Assembly (NCBI RefSeq): GCF_001445655.1
Contig: NZ_LNBE01000004.1
Location: 3,126,218 to 3,190,217, forward strand
Source of the DNA: Streptomyces roseifaciens
GTDB lineage: Bacteria > Actinomycetota > Actinomycetes > Streptomycetales > Streptomycetaceae
Direction of reading: 5' to 3'
Length of the DNA stretch: 64,000 nucleotides
A model generated the notes under the pieces. That model was not told where the DNA came from. It made no database searches and saw only the letters and a list, made by a program, of their open reading frames with translations. Positions 35,630-44,346 of the stretch are shown here, in pieces. Every line of letters starts with the position of its first letter. Position 1 is the stretch's first letter. Both the position numbers and the translations under genes were made by a program.

Positions 35630-36589
35630 GTGCAGCGCTGGCGTGGCTTGGAGGACATCCCCCAGGACTGGGGGCGCAGCGTCGTCACCATCGGCTCGTA
35701 CGACGGTGTGCACCGCGGGCACCAGCTGATCATCGGGCGGGCCGTGGAGCGGGCGCGCGAGCTCGGGGTGCCCTCGGTCGTGGTGACCTTCGACCCGCAC
35801 CCGAGCGAGGTCGTGCGGCCGGGCAGCCACCCGCCGCTGCTGGCGCCGCACCACCGGCGCGCGGAGCTCATGACCGAGCTGGGCGTCGACGCCGTGCTGA
35901 TCCTGCCCTTCACGGCGGAGTTCTCGAAGCTCTCGCCCGCCGACTTCGTGGTGAAGGTGCTCGTCGACAAGCTGCACGCCAAGCTCGTCGTGGAGGGCCC
36001 CAACTTCCGCTTCGGGCACCGTGCCGCGGGCACCGTCGACCTCCTGGCGGAGCTCGGTGCCACGTATGACTACGGCGTCGAGGTCGTCGACCTGTTCGTG
36101 AGCGGCGAGGCGGGCGGCGGGCAGCCGTTCTCCTCCACGCTGACCCGGCGCCTGGTTGCCGAGGGCGACGTCGCGGGCGCGATGGAGATCCTCGGCCGCC
36201 CGCACCGCGTCGAGGGCGTCGTCGTACGCGGCGCGCAGCGCGGCCGCGAACTCGGTTACCCCACGGCCAACGTGGAGACCCTGCCGCATACCGCGATCCC
36301 CGCAGACGGCGTCTACGCCGGCTGGCTGACCGTCGGCGGCGAGTCGATGCCCGCGGCCATCTCCGTCGGCACGAACGTGCAGTTCGACGCGACGGAGCGC
36401 ACCGTCGAGGCGTACGCCATCGACCGGACCGACCTCGACCTCTACGGGCTCCACGCGGCCGTGGACTTCCTCGCGTACCTGCGCGGCATGGAGAAGTTCG
36501 AGTCCATCGAGGCGCTGCTGCTGTGCATGGCGGGCGATGTGAAGCGCGCGCGGGACCTGGTGGCCGCACACGAGAAGACGGCGGCCTGA
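35630..36589 (+). CDS. ribF: Bifunctional riboflavin kinase / FAD synthetase
   Basis: A 319-residue RibF making FMN and FAD from riboflavin. The N-terminal FAD synthetase (nucleotidyltransferase) has VVTIGSYDGVHRGHQLIIGRA (an HxGH-type motif) and VVTFDPHPSEVV. The C-terminal flavokinase has the conserved GRELGYPTANVE (PTAN motif) and the GVYAGWLTV strand. Start GTG 35630 follows GAGGAGCGGG. The 51-bp gap to the upstream fusion gene allows co-transcription. It ends at a bidirectional 40-base palindrome terminator shared with the convergent EspI-like gene. Confidence 0.93.
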   Translation: MQRWRGLEDIPQDWGRSVVTIGSYDGVHRGHQLIIGRAVERARELGVPSVVVTFDPHPSEVVRPGSHPPLLAPHHRRAELMTELGVDAVLILPFTAEFSKLSPADFVVKVLVDKLHAKLVVEGPNFRFGHRAAGTVDLLAELGATYDYGVEVVDLFVSGEAGGGQPFSSTLTRRLVAEGDVAGAMEILGRPHRVEGVVVRGAQRGRELGYPTANVETLPHTAIPADGVYAGWLTVGGESMPAAISVGTNVQFDATERTVEAYAIDRTDLDLYGLHAAVDFLAYLRGMEKFESIEALLLCMAGDVKRARDLVAAHEKTAA

Positions 36590-36616
36590 CGGCTGCCGCG
36601 GCGTCGGACGTACAAG

Positions 36617-36656
36617 AAGGGGGCCCCGTGCGGCGATCGCCGCACGGGGCCCCCTT
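36617..36656. terminator. Bidirectional terminator: perfect 40-base palindrome
   Basis: The sequence from 36617 to 36656 is its own reverse complement, with arms of 20 bases beginning AAGGGGGCCCC and ending GGGGCCCCCTT, and no loop. It lies between the convergent ribF and EspI-like genes and serves both strands. Confidence 0.85.
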
Positions 36657-36698
36657 TGCGCGTGCCCTGGTGCCGGGGCGCTCCGCGCCCCGTGCGCG

Positions 36699-39600
36699 CT
36701 ACTGCTGCGGGTAGCCGTACCCGCCCGGCTGGCCCGGGTAGCCCTGCTGCCCCGGCGGGGAGTACGGGCCCGGCTGCTGCGGCTGTGCGCCGCCGTACGG
36801 GCCCTGCGGGGCGGCGTACGGGTGGTACGGCGAGGGGGCCGGCTGACCGGGCTGCTGGGCCTGCTCGGGGGAGTACTGGGCGGGCGTCGGCGCGGCCGGG
36901 GCCGCCTGCTGAGGCTGCTGCTGCGGTGCCGGCTCTCCGCCCCATACGCCGCGCTGCTGCTGGGCCCGGGTGAAGTCCTCCGCCACCATGGCCGAGAGGT
37001 TGAAGTAGGCCTCGCGGGTCTTCGGCCGCATCATCTCCAGGTCGACCTCGGCGCCGGTCGCCAGGTGCTCGTCGAACGGGACGACGACCACGCCGCGGCA
37101 GCGCTGCTCGAAGTGGGACACGATGTCCTCGACCTTGATCATCTTTCCGGTCTCGCGGACACCCGAAATGACGGTGACGCTGCGGGAGACGAGCTCGGCG
37201 TAGCCGTGCGCATGGAGCCAGTCGAGCGTGGTGCTGGCGCTGCTCGCGCCGTCGACGGACGGCGTCGAGACGACGATCAGCTGGTCGGCGAGGTCGAGGA
37301 CGCCGCGCATGGCGCTGTAGAGCAGACCGGTGCCCGAGTCCGTGAGGATGATCGGGTACTGGCGGCCGAGCAGGTCTATCGCACGCCGGTAGTCCTCGTC
37401 GTTGAAGGTCGTGGAGACCGCCGGGTCCACGTCGTTGGCGATGATCTCCAGGCCGGAGGGCGCCTGCGAGGTGTACCGGCGGATGTCCATGTAGCTGTGC
37501 AGGCTCGGGATCGCCGACACCAGGTCACGGATCGTCGCGCCCGTCTCGCGCCGCACGCGGCGGCCCAGCGTGCCCGCATCGGGGTTGGCGTCGATCGCGA
37601 GGATCTTGTCCTGGCGCTCGCTGGCGAGCGTCGCACCGAGGGCGGTCGTCGTGGTCGTCTTGCCGACGCCGCCCTTGAGGCTGATGACGGCGATCCGGTA
37701 GCAGGAGAGGACGGGCGTACGGATCAGCTCCAGCTTGCGCTGCCGCTCCGCCTCCTCCTTCTTGCCCCCGAACTTGAACCGGGGGCCGGCGATCTGCTTC
37801 TTCGGCTTCGGCTTGCTGCGCAGCAGCCGCTCCGAGGACAGCTCCATGGAAGCGGTGAACCCCAGCGGGGCCCCGTGCACGGACCGCTGCCGCTGCTCCG
37901 GCGTCACCGTGGGCCAGCCGCCGGCGCGCGGGTCGGCGGGCTGCCCGCCCTGCCCGCCGTCCCCGGCGGGCGGCAGGGCGCTGTCGGGGTACGGGGATTG
38001 GGCGTACGGGTACGGGGCGGGGGCGGGTGCAGCAGCCGCCTCGTGCGCGCCCGTGGGGCCCGGCTGGGCCTGCACCGCCGGCGGCAGCGCGGGGGAGCCG
38101 TCGAAGGGGCTCTGGGCGTGCGGGAGTTGCTGTGGGTCGGCGTGGGGTGCGGGAGCCGGTGCCGGGGCCTGCTGGGGGTCGGGGTGCGGGAGGCCGCCGA
38201 GGGCTGGCGGCACCGGGGCCCCGTGCAACTCGGGGCGCGGGGCGCCGTCGAGCGCGGGAGGCACGGGCGCGTGGGGCGCGGGCGCCTCCGGACGCGGGTA
38301 CCCGTAACCGCCCTGCGGCGCCGAGGCATTCGGCGAATGAGGCGCGGCGACCTCCTGCGGCCCGGTGAGGCCCTGCGGCGACGGGACGGCGTCCTGCGCC
38401 GGAGGAAGGGCGGGAGCAGTCTGGTGCGCCGGGAAGGCATGGGGCGCCGGAGCCGGCGCAGGGGCGACCGCCCCGTGCGCGTCGGGCCGCGGGTATCCGT
38501 AGCCGTCCTGCGGGGCAGGAGCAGCCGCGTACGGGGCAGGGGCCGCGCTGACGGGCGCGGCGTGGGCATCGGGCTGCGGGGAGCCGTCGAGCGGCGGCGG
38601 CACGGGCGCCCCATGCGCGTCCGGGCGCGGGTACCCGTAGCCGCCCTGCGGCGCAGCGGGGTTGAGCGCGGGCGGCACGGGGGCGCCCTGGGCGTCGGGC
38701 TGCGGGAAGGACGGCGCCGGCGGGTAGGGCGTCGGCGTCAGGCCGTTCGGCGGGACGGGCGCACCGGCGGTCCCATGCGTAGCCGACGGCGGCTCTGCGG
38801 GCGCCTGCTGCGCCTCAGGGGCGGCAGGCGCGGCAGGCACGGCGGAACCGTCCTGCTGGGCCGCGGTGTACGGGCCCGGGGCGGGCGGGAAGCCCTGCGG
38901 CGGCATGGGGGGAGGCGCGGGCATGCCGGAAGGCTGCTGCGCGTCCGGCACCGGAGCCGCAGGGGCGAAGTTCGGCGGGAGGGGAGGCAGCGCGGCCTGG
39001 GGGACCGGCGGCGGGGCCCACGCGGCCGCCTGTGCGTCCTGTCCGGCTTCCGCCGGCTCCTCGTCCGCACGCCCGGCGACCCTGTCGCGCAGCGCGGCAG
39101 CGGAGAACCGCATGGTGCCCTCGGGGCGCGGTGCCGTGTGCCCGGCCTCGGAGGCCGCGTCCGTGCCTTCGGAAGCCGGTGCGGCCCCGGAGCCGTTCTC
39201 GGATGCCGCGTACGAGCCCTCCACGGGGCCCTGTCCGGCCTTCTCGTCGTCAGCAGGGGTGCCGGCGACGGGAGAAGCGCTTTCGCCCTCCGTGCGGCCC
39301 GTGCCGGCGCCGTGCCCCGGCTCCGTGACCGACTCGGCGCGGGCCTCATGCCCGGCCGCGGCGTCTGTGTCACCCAGGGTGCCGACGGGGCCTTGTCCTG
39401 CGACACCGTCGGCGGTCTTTGCACCCTCCGCGTCGGCGGCGATCGCACTCGGTGCGGAGGCGGCCTCGCCGCCCCGTGCCGCGATCTCGTCCTGCAGTGC
39501 CGCCGCGGAGAACCGCATCGTGGCAGGGCTCTTCACCTCGCCCGCTGCAGGGGTCTCCCCGGAAGCCGTCTCCGCCCGGTCGCTCCGCGCCTCGGCCGCC

Positions 39601-39848
39601 GCAGGCGCCATGCCCAGCGGTTCACCCGAAGGCGGGGGAGGGGTGGGCTGCTGCGCGGCACCCCCGGCACCGCCTGGGCCCGCCGTGGCAGCCGCCGCGG
39701 AAGAGGCGTTCTGCGTGTACCAGGCAGGTGGCGTGTAGTCGATGGTGAACTCGCCCATGGTGTCGGGCTCGTGATCGTGACCGGCGTCGGACCGGTCCCC
39801 GCCGGCTGCGGACCCGCCTGCGCGGATCTCGTCCCGATCGCTGCTCAC
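36699..39848 (-). CDS. EspI-like protein: Pro/Ala-rich N-terminus with MinD-type ATPase
   Basis: A 1049-residue protein. The first ~690 residues are low-complexity (Pro, Ala, Gly, Gln), with an opening [17 protein letters not shown], two copies of TMRFSAAAL (at 110-118 and 245-253) and repeated [16 protein letters not shown] units. About 720-1000 is a MinD/ParA-type ATPase: deviant Walker [13 protein letters not shown], then [14 protein letters not shown] and LTDSGTG. A Gln/Pro/Gly-rich tail ends in GYGYPQQ. This architecture matches EspI of mycobacterial ESX-1 loci, and the gene sits at the edge of the ESX locus, so a regulatory or positioning role in secretion is likely. GTG 39848 has AGGAGG 4 bp upstream. 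Confidence 0.78.
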   Translation of the reverse strand: MSSDRDEIRAGGSAAGGDRSDAGHDHEPDTMGEFTIDYTPPAWYTQNASSAAAATAGPGGAGGAAQQPTPPPPSGEPLGMAPAAAEARSDRAETASGETPAAGEVKSPATMRFSAAALQDEIAARGGEAASAPSAIAADAEGAKTADGVAGQGPVGTLGDTDAAAGHEARAESVTEPGHGAGTGRTEGESASPVAGTPADDEKAGQGPVEGSYAASENGSGAAPASEGTDAASEAGHTAPRPEGTMRFSAAALRDRVAGRADEEPAEAGQDAQAAAWAPPPVPQAALPPLPPNFAPAAPVPDAQQPSGMPAPPPMPPQGFPPAPGPYTAAQQDGSAVPAAPAAPEAQQAPAEPPSATHGTAGAPVPPNGLTPTPYPPAPSFPQPDAQGAPVPPALNPAAPQGGYGYPRPDAHGAPVPPPLDGSPQPDAHAAPVSAAPAPYAAAPAPQDGYGYPRPDAHGAVAPAPAPAPHAFPAHQTAPALPPAQDAVPSPQGLTGPQEVAAPHSPNASAPQGGYGYPRPEAPAPHAPVPPALDGAPRPELHGAPVPPALGGLPHPDPQQAPAPAPAPHADPQQLPHAQSPFDGSPALPPAVQAQPGPTGAHEAAAAPAPAPYPYAQSPYPDSALPPAGDGGQGGQPADPRAGGWPTVTPEQRQRSVHGAPLGFTASMELSSERLLRSKPKPKKQIAGPRFKFGGKKEEAERQRKLELIRTPVLSCYRIAVISLKGGVGKTTTTTALGATLASERQDKILAIDANPDAGTLGRRVRRETGATIRDLVSAIPSLHSYMDIRRYTSQAPSGLEIIANDVDPAVSTTFNDEDYRRAIDLLGRQYPIILTDSGTGLLYSAMRGVLDLADQLIVVSTPSVDGASSASTTLDWLHAHGYAELVSRSVTVISGVRETGKMIKVEDIVSHFEQRCRGVVVVPFDEHLATGAEVDLEMMRPKTREAYFNLSAMVAEDFTRAQQQRGVWGGEPAPQQQPQQAAPAAPTPAQYSPEQAQQPGQPAPSPYHPYAAPQGPYGGAQPQQPGPYSPPGQQGYPGQPGGYGYPQQ

Positions 39849-40206
39849 ATTGCCTCCTGGTGTGGTCTAGCGCCCATGAAATGCCTGTCGGGCCCGACCG
39901 TTCCCGTCGTCCGACCGCCCGGGTCTCCCCCGTTTGCGACAGGGGAGGCCGATGAGGTCCCCCGTCCGTACACCTGCCCAGCCTAATCGTCATACGCACC
40001 GCCGGGGCAGGCCCGCCCCCACCCCACCGGCCGCCCCGCGCGCCGCCCCGGACCCCGGGCGGCGGCAACCGGACCGGTGGGGCGCAGGAGGCGGGTGGCG
40101 CAAAGATTTCCCGCTCGAGTGCCACAACAGTGCGACATCTGCGCCCGATTCGTTTCTTTCTGGTCGAATAGACCCGAAGAGCGTGCTGCAAACTCCGAAG
40201 GCCACC

Positions 40207-40347
40207 ATGAGTGCCGAGAACCCGCTCTTCAGCGCGAGGCGCCGGTACGAGGGGGTCCGCCTCGTCACCGCCGCCACGCACCCGCCGGGCAGCAGTTCCG
40301 ACGGCGCGGACGCCGACAAGCTGCTCCTCGCCTTCGGCAGGGACTGA
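40207..40347 (+). CDS. Small hypothetical protein (46 aa)
   Basis: A 46-residue open frame with very strong GC3 bias and a CGAAGG ribosome site six bases before ATG 40207, divergent from the EspI-like gene and followed by a perfect terminator, so it is probably real. The N-terminal half is basic (FSARRRYEGVRLVTAATHPP), the C-terminal half acidic with DADKLLLAFG. No signal peptide or membrane segment is visible. I do not recognise the family; its place inside the ESX locus suggests an accessory role. Confidence 0.65.
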   Translation: MSAENPLFSARRRYEGVRLVTAATHPPGSSSDGADADKLLLAFGRD

Positions 40348-40380
40348 TGGCCCGCGGGCCCGCCGGACTCCTGCGAGTGA

Positions 40381-40412
40381 ACGGGGCGCGCGCCACAGAG
40401 TGCGCGCCCCGT
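40381..40412 (+). terminator. Terminator after the 46-aa gene
   Basis: A perfect 11-bp stem ACGGGGCGCGC / GCGCGCCCCGT with a 10-base loop is followed by CTGTTTGC. It lies 34 bp after the small gene and faces the 3' end of the minus-strand gene that starts at 41270. Confidence 0.8.
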
Positions 40413-40450
40413 CTGTTTGCGTCCGTACAGACGGCCCAGCACGTTCGACG

Positions 40451-40487
<37 letters not shown>

Positions 40488-40508
40488 CGGTTGGTCCTCA
40501 GCAGCCGG

Positions 40509-41270
40509 TCAGTCCATGCGGCGCGGCGCGCCCAGCAGTCTCGTCTCGGCATCCGTCGCCCGCACGTCGACGTACGTCCACGACTGCCGGGCGCACCACA
40601 ACGTCACCGTCTCCGGGAGCGCGGGCAGCGCCTCGACGTCGGCCTGTGGCAGCCCGAGGAGGCGGCCGAGCTGCTGTGCCTCCTCCGGCGAGACCCGCTG
40701 GACGCCGACGAGATCCGCGCTGCCCAGCAGACGCGGCGCGTCCGGCCCCAGGTAGGGCAGCAGGGTCAGGACGGACTGCCAGGGCGCGGCCGTGGCCCGG
40801 CCGCGGGGCGGCCGGGCGCCGCAGTCGCGCACGACCAGGACCGGGGCGTGCACCGACGGGCCCTGCGGAGGCACCCGTCCGACGTCGTGCAGGGTCACGC
40901 ACTGCTGCCCGCCGTTGGCGGCCTGCGCAAGCGGGGTCCACAGCTGGCGGCGGCCGGTCTCCACGGCTACCCGGGCGCCCGTGCCGACGGTCCGCAGGGC
41001 GATGACCTGTGCCGTCCAGGCGCCGCCGATCAGGACGGCGTCGAACGGCGTGGGGCGGGCCACCCCGAGGACGGCCGGCGCCTCCTGCGGGTCGGTGCCG
41101 ATGACCACGCCGTCGTCGCCGACGGGCAGCGCCAGCGCCTCGTACTCCTCGGGCGCGAGCTCGTGCCGGCCCCGCCGCGGCCCGAACAGCCCGAGACCGA
41201 AGCGCGGTCGCCAGGCGCCGGCGCCTGGCGCGCTCCCGGGCCCCGGTGAAGGCGTCGAGGTGGTCGTCAC
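40509..41270 (-). CDS. Hypothetical protein coupled to eccE
   Basis: A 253-residue soluble protein starting at GTG 41270, which overlaps the eccE stop as GTGA, so the two are translationally coupled. Sequence features: a mixed N-terminus (RPRFGLGLFGPRRGRHELAPEEYEALALPV), a middle with VLIGGAWTAQVIALRTV and PLAQAANGGQQCVTLHDVGRV, and PVLVVRDCG. No signal peptide, membrane helix or known catalytic motif is evident. The coupling indicates a role in assembly or regulation of the EccE-containing membrane complex. I do not recognise the family. A microsatellite lies just downstream. Confidence 0.7.
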   Translation of the reverse strand: MTTTSTPSPGPGSAPGAGAWRPRFGLGLFGPRRGRHELAPEEYEALALPVGDDGVVIGTDPQEAPAVLGVARPTPFDAVLIGGAWTAQVIALRTVGTGARVAVETGRRQLWTPLAQAANGGQQCVTLHDVGRVPPQGPSVHAPVLVVRDCGARPPRGRATAAPWQSVLTLLPYLGPDAPRLLGSADLVGVQRVSPEEAQQLGRLLGLPQADVEALPALPETVTLWCARQSWTYVDVRATDAETRLLGAPRRMD

Positions 41271-42547
41271 CGCGTACCTCCCAGCGGCAGAGTGGCGAGC
41301 ATGCCGGGGACCTGCTCGTGGTCGAGCCGCACCAGACCGGTCTTCACCGAACGAGCCGCACGTTCCAGCTCCCGCCCCGTCGCCGCCAGTTCGTCGGAGC
41401 TGCGGCCGGTGACGCGGACGTGCGTCGTCAGCGTCGGCGCATGGCGCCCGTTCCGCAGGCGGCCCCGTGCCAGCGTCAGGCTCAGCGTCGTCGACAACGC
41501 CGGCAGCGAGGTGAGCAGGGCGGCGAGCTGCGGCAGGGGAGTGGCCCCCGGGCCGAGCTGCGGCCAGCGTGCGACCCAGTACGTGCTGTGCCAGCGGTCG
41601 TCGCACCGCAGCGCCCGGGCGCTCTCCAGCGTCCGCCGCACGGGCGTGGCCGTTCGCGCGGCCTGCGCGGAGGCCACCGGATTGACGTTCGCGGCCGTGG
41701 ATATCGCAGCCGTCAGCTCGTCCTCGGACAGCAGCGCCGCCCGGAACCCGGCCCCCTGCAGCCGGCTCGCCAACTGGTCGGCCACCCGCACCACGCAGCG
41801 GCCGGCGCCCTCTTCGCCCCCTCCGCGCGCCTCGATGGCCTCCGGGCACAGCTCCGGGTCGAGCTTCAGCGCCACCCACGTCGTCCTGACCGCAGGAGCA
41901 CCCGACAGGGCCTGCAGCGGTGCGTAGTTCCGCGCGGCCAGCGCATCGGCGGGCAGGTGAGGGGCGGGCGCCGGCAGGGTGCTCTGCACCACCTGCACGG
42001 ACTCCAGCCGGATGCCGTCGACGTCCAAGGCGTCCCGCAGCAGAGCCAGCGGCAGCCCCTTCTCGGCCCGCAGGGGGCGCAGCGGGGCGTCCACGGCATC
42101 GATGCGCAGGACCGCCGACACGAACGTGCCGTCACCCACCAGGCCGACGCCGCGCTGCCCGCGGTCCGTGAAGGTGCCGGTCCGCAGAGCCGGTTCGCAC
42201 TCCACGACCGGTGCCATCGCAGGGTCCGTGCCCGCATCCGCCGGTGCCGTCCGGCGGGCGCGGCCGCGGAGCGCCACCGACGCCGCCAGCGACTCCGCCA
42301 TCGGCCGATGCCCCCGGTGGACCAGCGCGAGCGACACCAGGACCACGGCCGCCACGACCGCGGGCGCCAGCAGCACCGGCCCGGCCGGCCAGGCGAGCAA
42401 CACCAGCGCCACGGCGACCTCGGCCAGCACCAGCTGCTGCAGCCGCACCGGCCCGACCCTCCCGCCCCGCGCCGCCGCGCGGGGGGCGGCCACGCCCGCC
42501 CCGGGATCGGCACTTCCCGGCGCCCGTACGCGCGTTGCGGCACCCAT
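41267..42547 (-). CDS. eccE: Type VII secretion protein EccE
   Basis: A 426-residue membrane-anchored component of the type VII (ESX) secretion complex. Two adjacent N-terminal helices (LVLAEVAVALVLLAWPAG and LAPAVVAAVVLVSLALV) are followed by a long cytosolic domain, as expected for EccE, including TLSLTLARGRLRNGRHAPTL near the C-terminus. ATG 42547 is about 11 bases after GAGGGGG; a GTG three codons upstream is possible. It is divergent from eccB; the 181-bp intergenic region carries a perfect inverted repeat. The gene overlaps the next one downstream by four bases. Confidence 0.85.
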   Translation of the reverse strand: MGAATRVRAPGSADPGAGVAAPRAAARGGRVGPVRLQQLVLAEVAVALVLLAWPAGPVLLAPAVVAAVVLVSLALVHRGHRPMAESLAASVALRGRARRTAPADAGTDPAMAPVVECEPALRTGTFTDRGQRGVGLVGDGTFVSAVLRIDAVDAPLRPLRAEKGLPLALLRDALDVDGIRLESVQVVQSTLPAPAPHLPADALAARNYAPLQALSGAPAVRTTWVALKLDPELCPEAIEARGGGEEGAGRCVVRVADQLASRLQGAGFRAALLSEDELTAAISTAANVNPVASAQAARTATPVRRTLESARALRCDDRWHSTYWVARWPQLGPGATPLPQLAALLTSLPALSTTLSLTLARGRLRNGRHAPTLTTHVRVTGRSSDELAATGRELERAARSVKTGLVRLDHEQVPGMLATLPLGGTR

Positions 42548-42655
42548 GCCTGTCACAGCCCCCTCAGCCGTCGCCGGCCACATCCACGACCGGGCGGGAA
42601 ATCCGGATCAGCGCCGGGCCCTGACGGACCTGTTGATCCCTACCGGCATAGTAGG

Positions 42656-42677
42656 GGTCCGGTACGACAACCGGACC
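42656..42677. promoter_or_regulatory. Inverted repeat between divergent eccE and eccB
   Basis: GGTCCGGT (42656-42663) and ACCGGACC (42670-42677) are perfect inverted arms with a 6-bp spacer, about 50 bp upstream of the eccB start. It is a candidate operator controlling both divergent units. Confidence 0.4.
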
Positions 42678-42728
42678 GAGCGCAGTACCTGTCGACCCGC
42701 GCCGAGACCAGGGGAGAAGCGGCTACAC

Positions 42729-44339
42729 ATGGCATCACGGCGGGATGAGCTCAACGCCTATGTCTTCGCGAGGAAGCGAACGGTCGCAGCCTTCCTGCAG
42801 CCTTCGCCCCACGGCACGGAGGAGGGGGCGCCGCGCCCCCTGCGCGCCGTCCTGCCGGGCCTCGTCGCCGGGGCGGTGCTGATCGCGGGCTTCGGCGCCT
42901 GGGGCGTGTTCAGGCCGACCGCGCCGAAGGGCTGGGACGACGAGGCCGCACACGTCATCGTCGGCAGTCAGTCCACCACCCGCTACGTCGTCCTGACGAC
43001 GGACAAGAAGAAGCAGCTGCACCCCGTCCTGAACTTCGCCTCCGCGAAGCTGCTCCTCACCCCCGAGAAGTCCTCCGTCATCAAGGTGAAGGAGGCGGAG
43101 CTCGACAACGGCCGCATCCCGCGCGGCCCGACGCTCGGCATCCCCTACGCGCCCGACCGCATGCCCGGACCCGGCGAGGCGGCCAAGCAGAAGCACTGGG
43201 CCGTCTGCGAACAGCCCGGTGCGGGCGGAAGGACCACCCAGAAGGCCGTCTTCCTGTTCGCCGGACGCGACCCCAAGCTGAAGAGGCTCACGGGCGAGCA
43301 GCGCCTGCACGGCGACCAGGCGCTCTACGTGCAGGGTCCGGACGGCGCCCGCTACCTCGTCGACCCCCGGGGCGCCAAGTACCTGCTCGGCGGCGCCGAC
43401 TGGAAGTCCACCGACCCCTCGGAGCACAACCTGTTGCTCCGATCCGTCTTCAACGACGGCGCCAAGCCGCAGCCCGTCACCAAGGACTGGCTGGACACCT
43501 TCCACGACGGCGCGCCCATCGTCTTCCCCGAGACCGGCGGCGACATCGGCGCGGACGCGGGCGTGGGCACCCTGCCCGCCAAGGCCGGCCGCGTCGGCAC
43601 GGTCCTCGAAGCGCCCACCGGCAACGGCACGCAGAACTACGTCGTGCTGCGCGGCAAGGTCCAGCGCGTCTCGCCGCTCGTCGCGAAGCTGCTCCTCAAC
43701 AGCAGGAAGCTGGCCCCGCTCAACCAGGCCGGCGTGCCCGAGCGGGTGAGTGCGGCCGCCTTCACCCCGGCGGACGACGAGTTCTACGGGCAGTACCACT
43801 GGCCCTCCCAGGTGCCCCGGCAGGCCAACTTCATTGGGCCCTCCAACGACACCCACCACACCGTGTGCAGCATCTTCAGCGGCATGTCCGCCGGAGGCAC
43901 TCCCGAACTCGCCACCTGGGCCGGCGACGACTACCCGGCGACCATCCCCGACGGCGCCACCAGTGCGTACGTGACCCCGGGATCCGGCCTCCTCTACCGC
44001 CAGGTCACGGGGCGCCAGACCAACAGCGGGTCGGTCTTCCTCGTCACCGACACCGGACTGCGCTACGCCGTGCAGTCCAACAACGACAGCGGTACGGGCA
44101 AGTCGAAGATCGGCGAGAAGGCGACGCCCTCGGCCGGTCCGGACGGCTCGTCCGACCCCGCCCGTGCGGCGGACGGTGCAGGACCGGAAGCCGCGGGCCC
44201 GGCCGGATCCGACCAGGCCCGCACCAGGCTCGGCTACGGAAACGTGAACCCCCTGCCCGTACCCGCGAACTGGTCGCAGTTCCTGCCGACCGGACCGCGC
44301 CTGGACACCAACAGCGCCCGGCAGCCGCAGGGGTCGTGA
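42729..44339 (+). CDS. eccB: Type VII secretion protein EccB
   Basis: A 536-residue EccB. The N-terminus (MASRRDELNAYVFARKRTV) and the single helix near 45-65 (LPGLVAGAVLIAGFGAWGVF) place residues 70-536 outside the membrane as the repeat-containing domain: LVDPRGAKYLLG, TPGSGLLYRQVTG and VFLVTDTGLRYAV are typical R-type repeats. A short Ser/Pro/Ala-rich segment (about 465-495) precedes the final NPLPVPANWSQFLPTGP. It starts at ATG 42729 (GGGGAGAAGCGG upstream). MycP follows after 7 bp, so the two are co-transcribed. The open frame upstream of the ATG is not used. Confidence 0.93.
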   Translation: MASRRDELNAYVFARKRTVAAFLQPSPHGTEEGAPRPLRAVLPGLVAGAVLIAGFGAWGVFRPTAPKGWDDEAAHVIVGSQSTTRYVVLTTDKKKQLHPVLNFASAKLLLTPEKSSVIKVKEAELDNGRIPRGPTLGIPYAPDRMPGPGEAAKQKHWAVCEQPGAGGRTTQKAVFLFAGRDPKLKRLTGEQRLHGDQALYVQGPDGARYLVDPRGAKYLLGGADWKSTDPSEHNLLLRSVFNDGAKPQPVTKDWLDTFHDGAPIVFPETGGDIGADAGVGTLPAKAGRVGTVLEAPTGNGTQNYVVLRGKVQRVSPLVAKLLLNSRKLAPLNQAGVPERVSAAAFTPADDEFYGQYHWPSQVPRQANFIGPSNDTHHTVCSIFSGMSAGGTPELATWAGDDYPATIPDGATSAYVTPGSGLLYRQVTGRQTNSGSVFLVTDTGLRYAVQSNNDSGTGKSKIGEKATPSAGPDGSSDPARAADGAGPEAAGPAGSDQARTRLGYGNVNPLPVPANWSQFLPTGPRLDTNSARQPQGS

Positions 44340-44346
44340 GCCGGTC

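Noticed and set aside
31304..36571. A 1755-codon antisense open frame over the protease-NTPase and ribF genes
   Set aside because: It is a shadow of two well-supported genes with typical GC-rich composition; no start signal.
36822..39986. A 1054-codon open frame opposite the EspI-like gene
   Set aside because: It is Arg/Gly-rich and mirrors the Pro/Ala-rich codons of the real gene, whose MinD motifs are clear.
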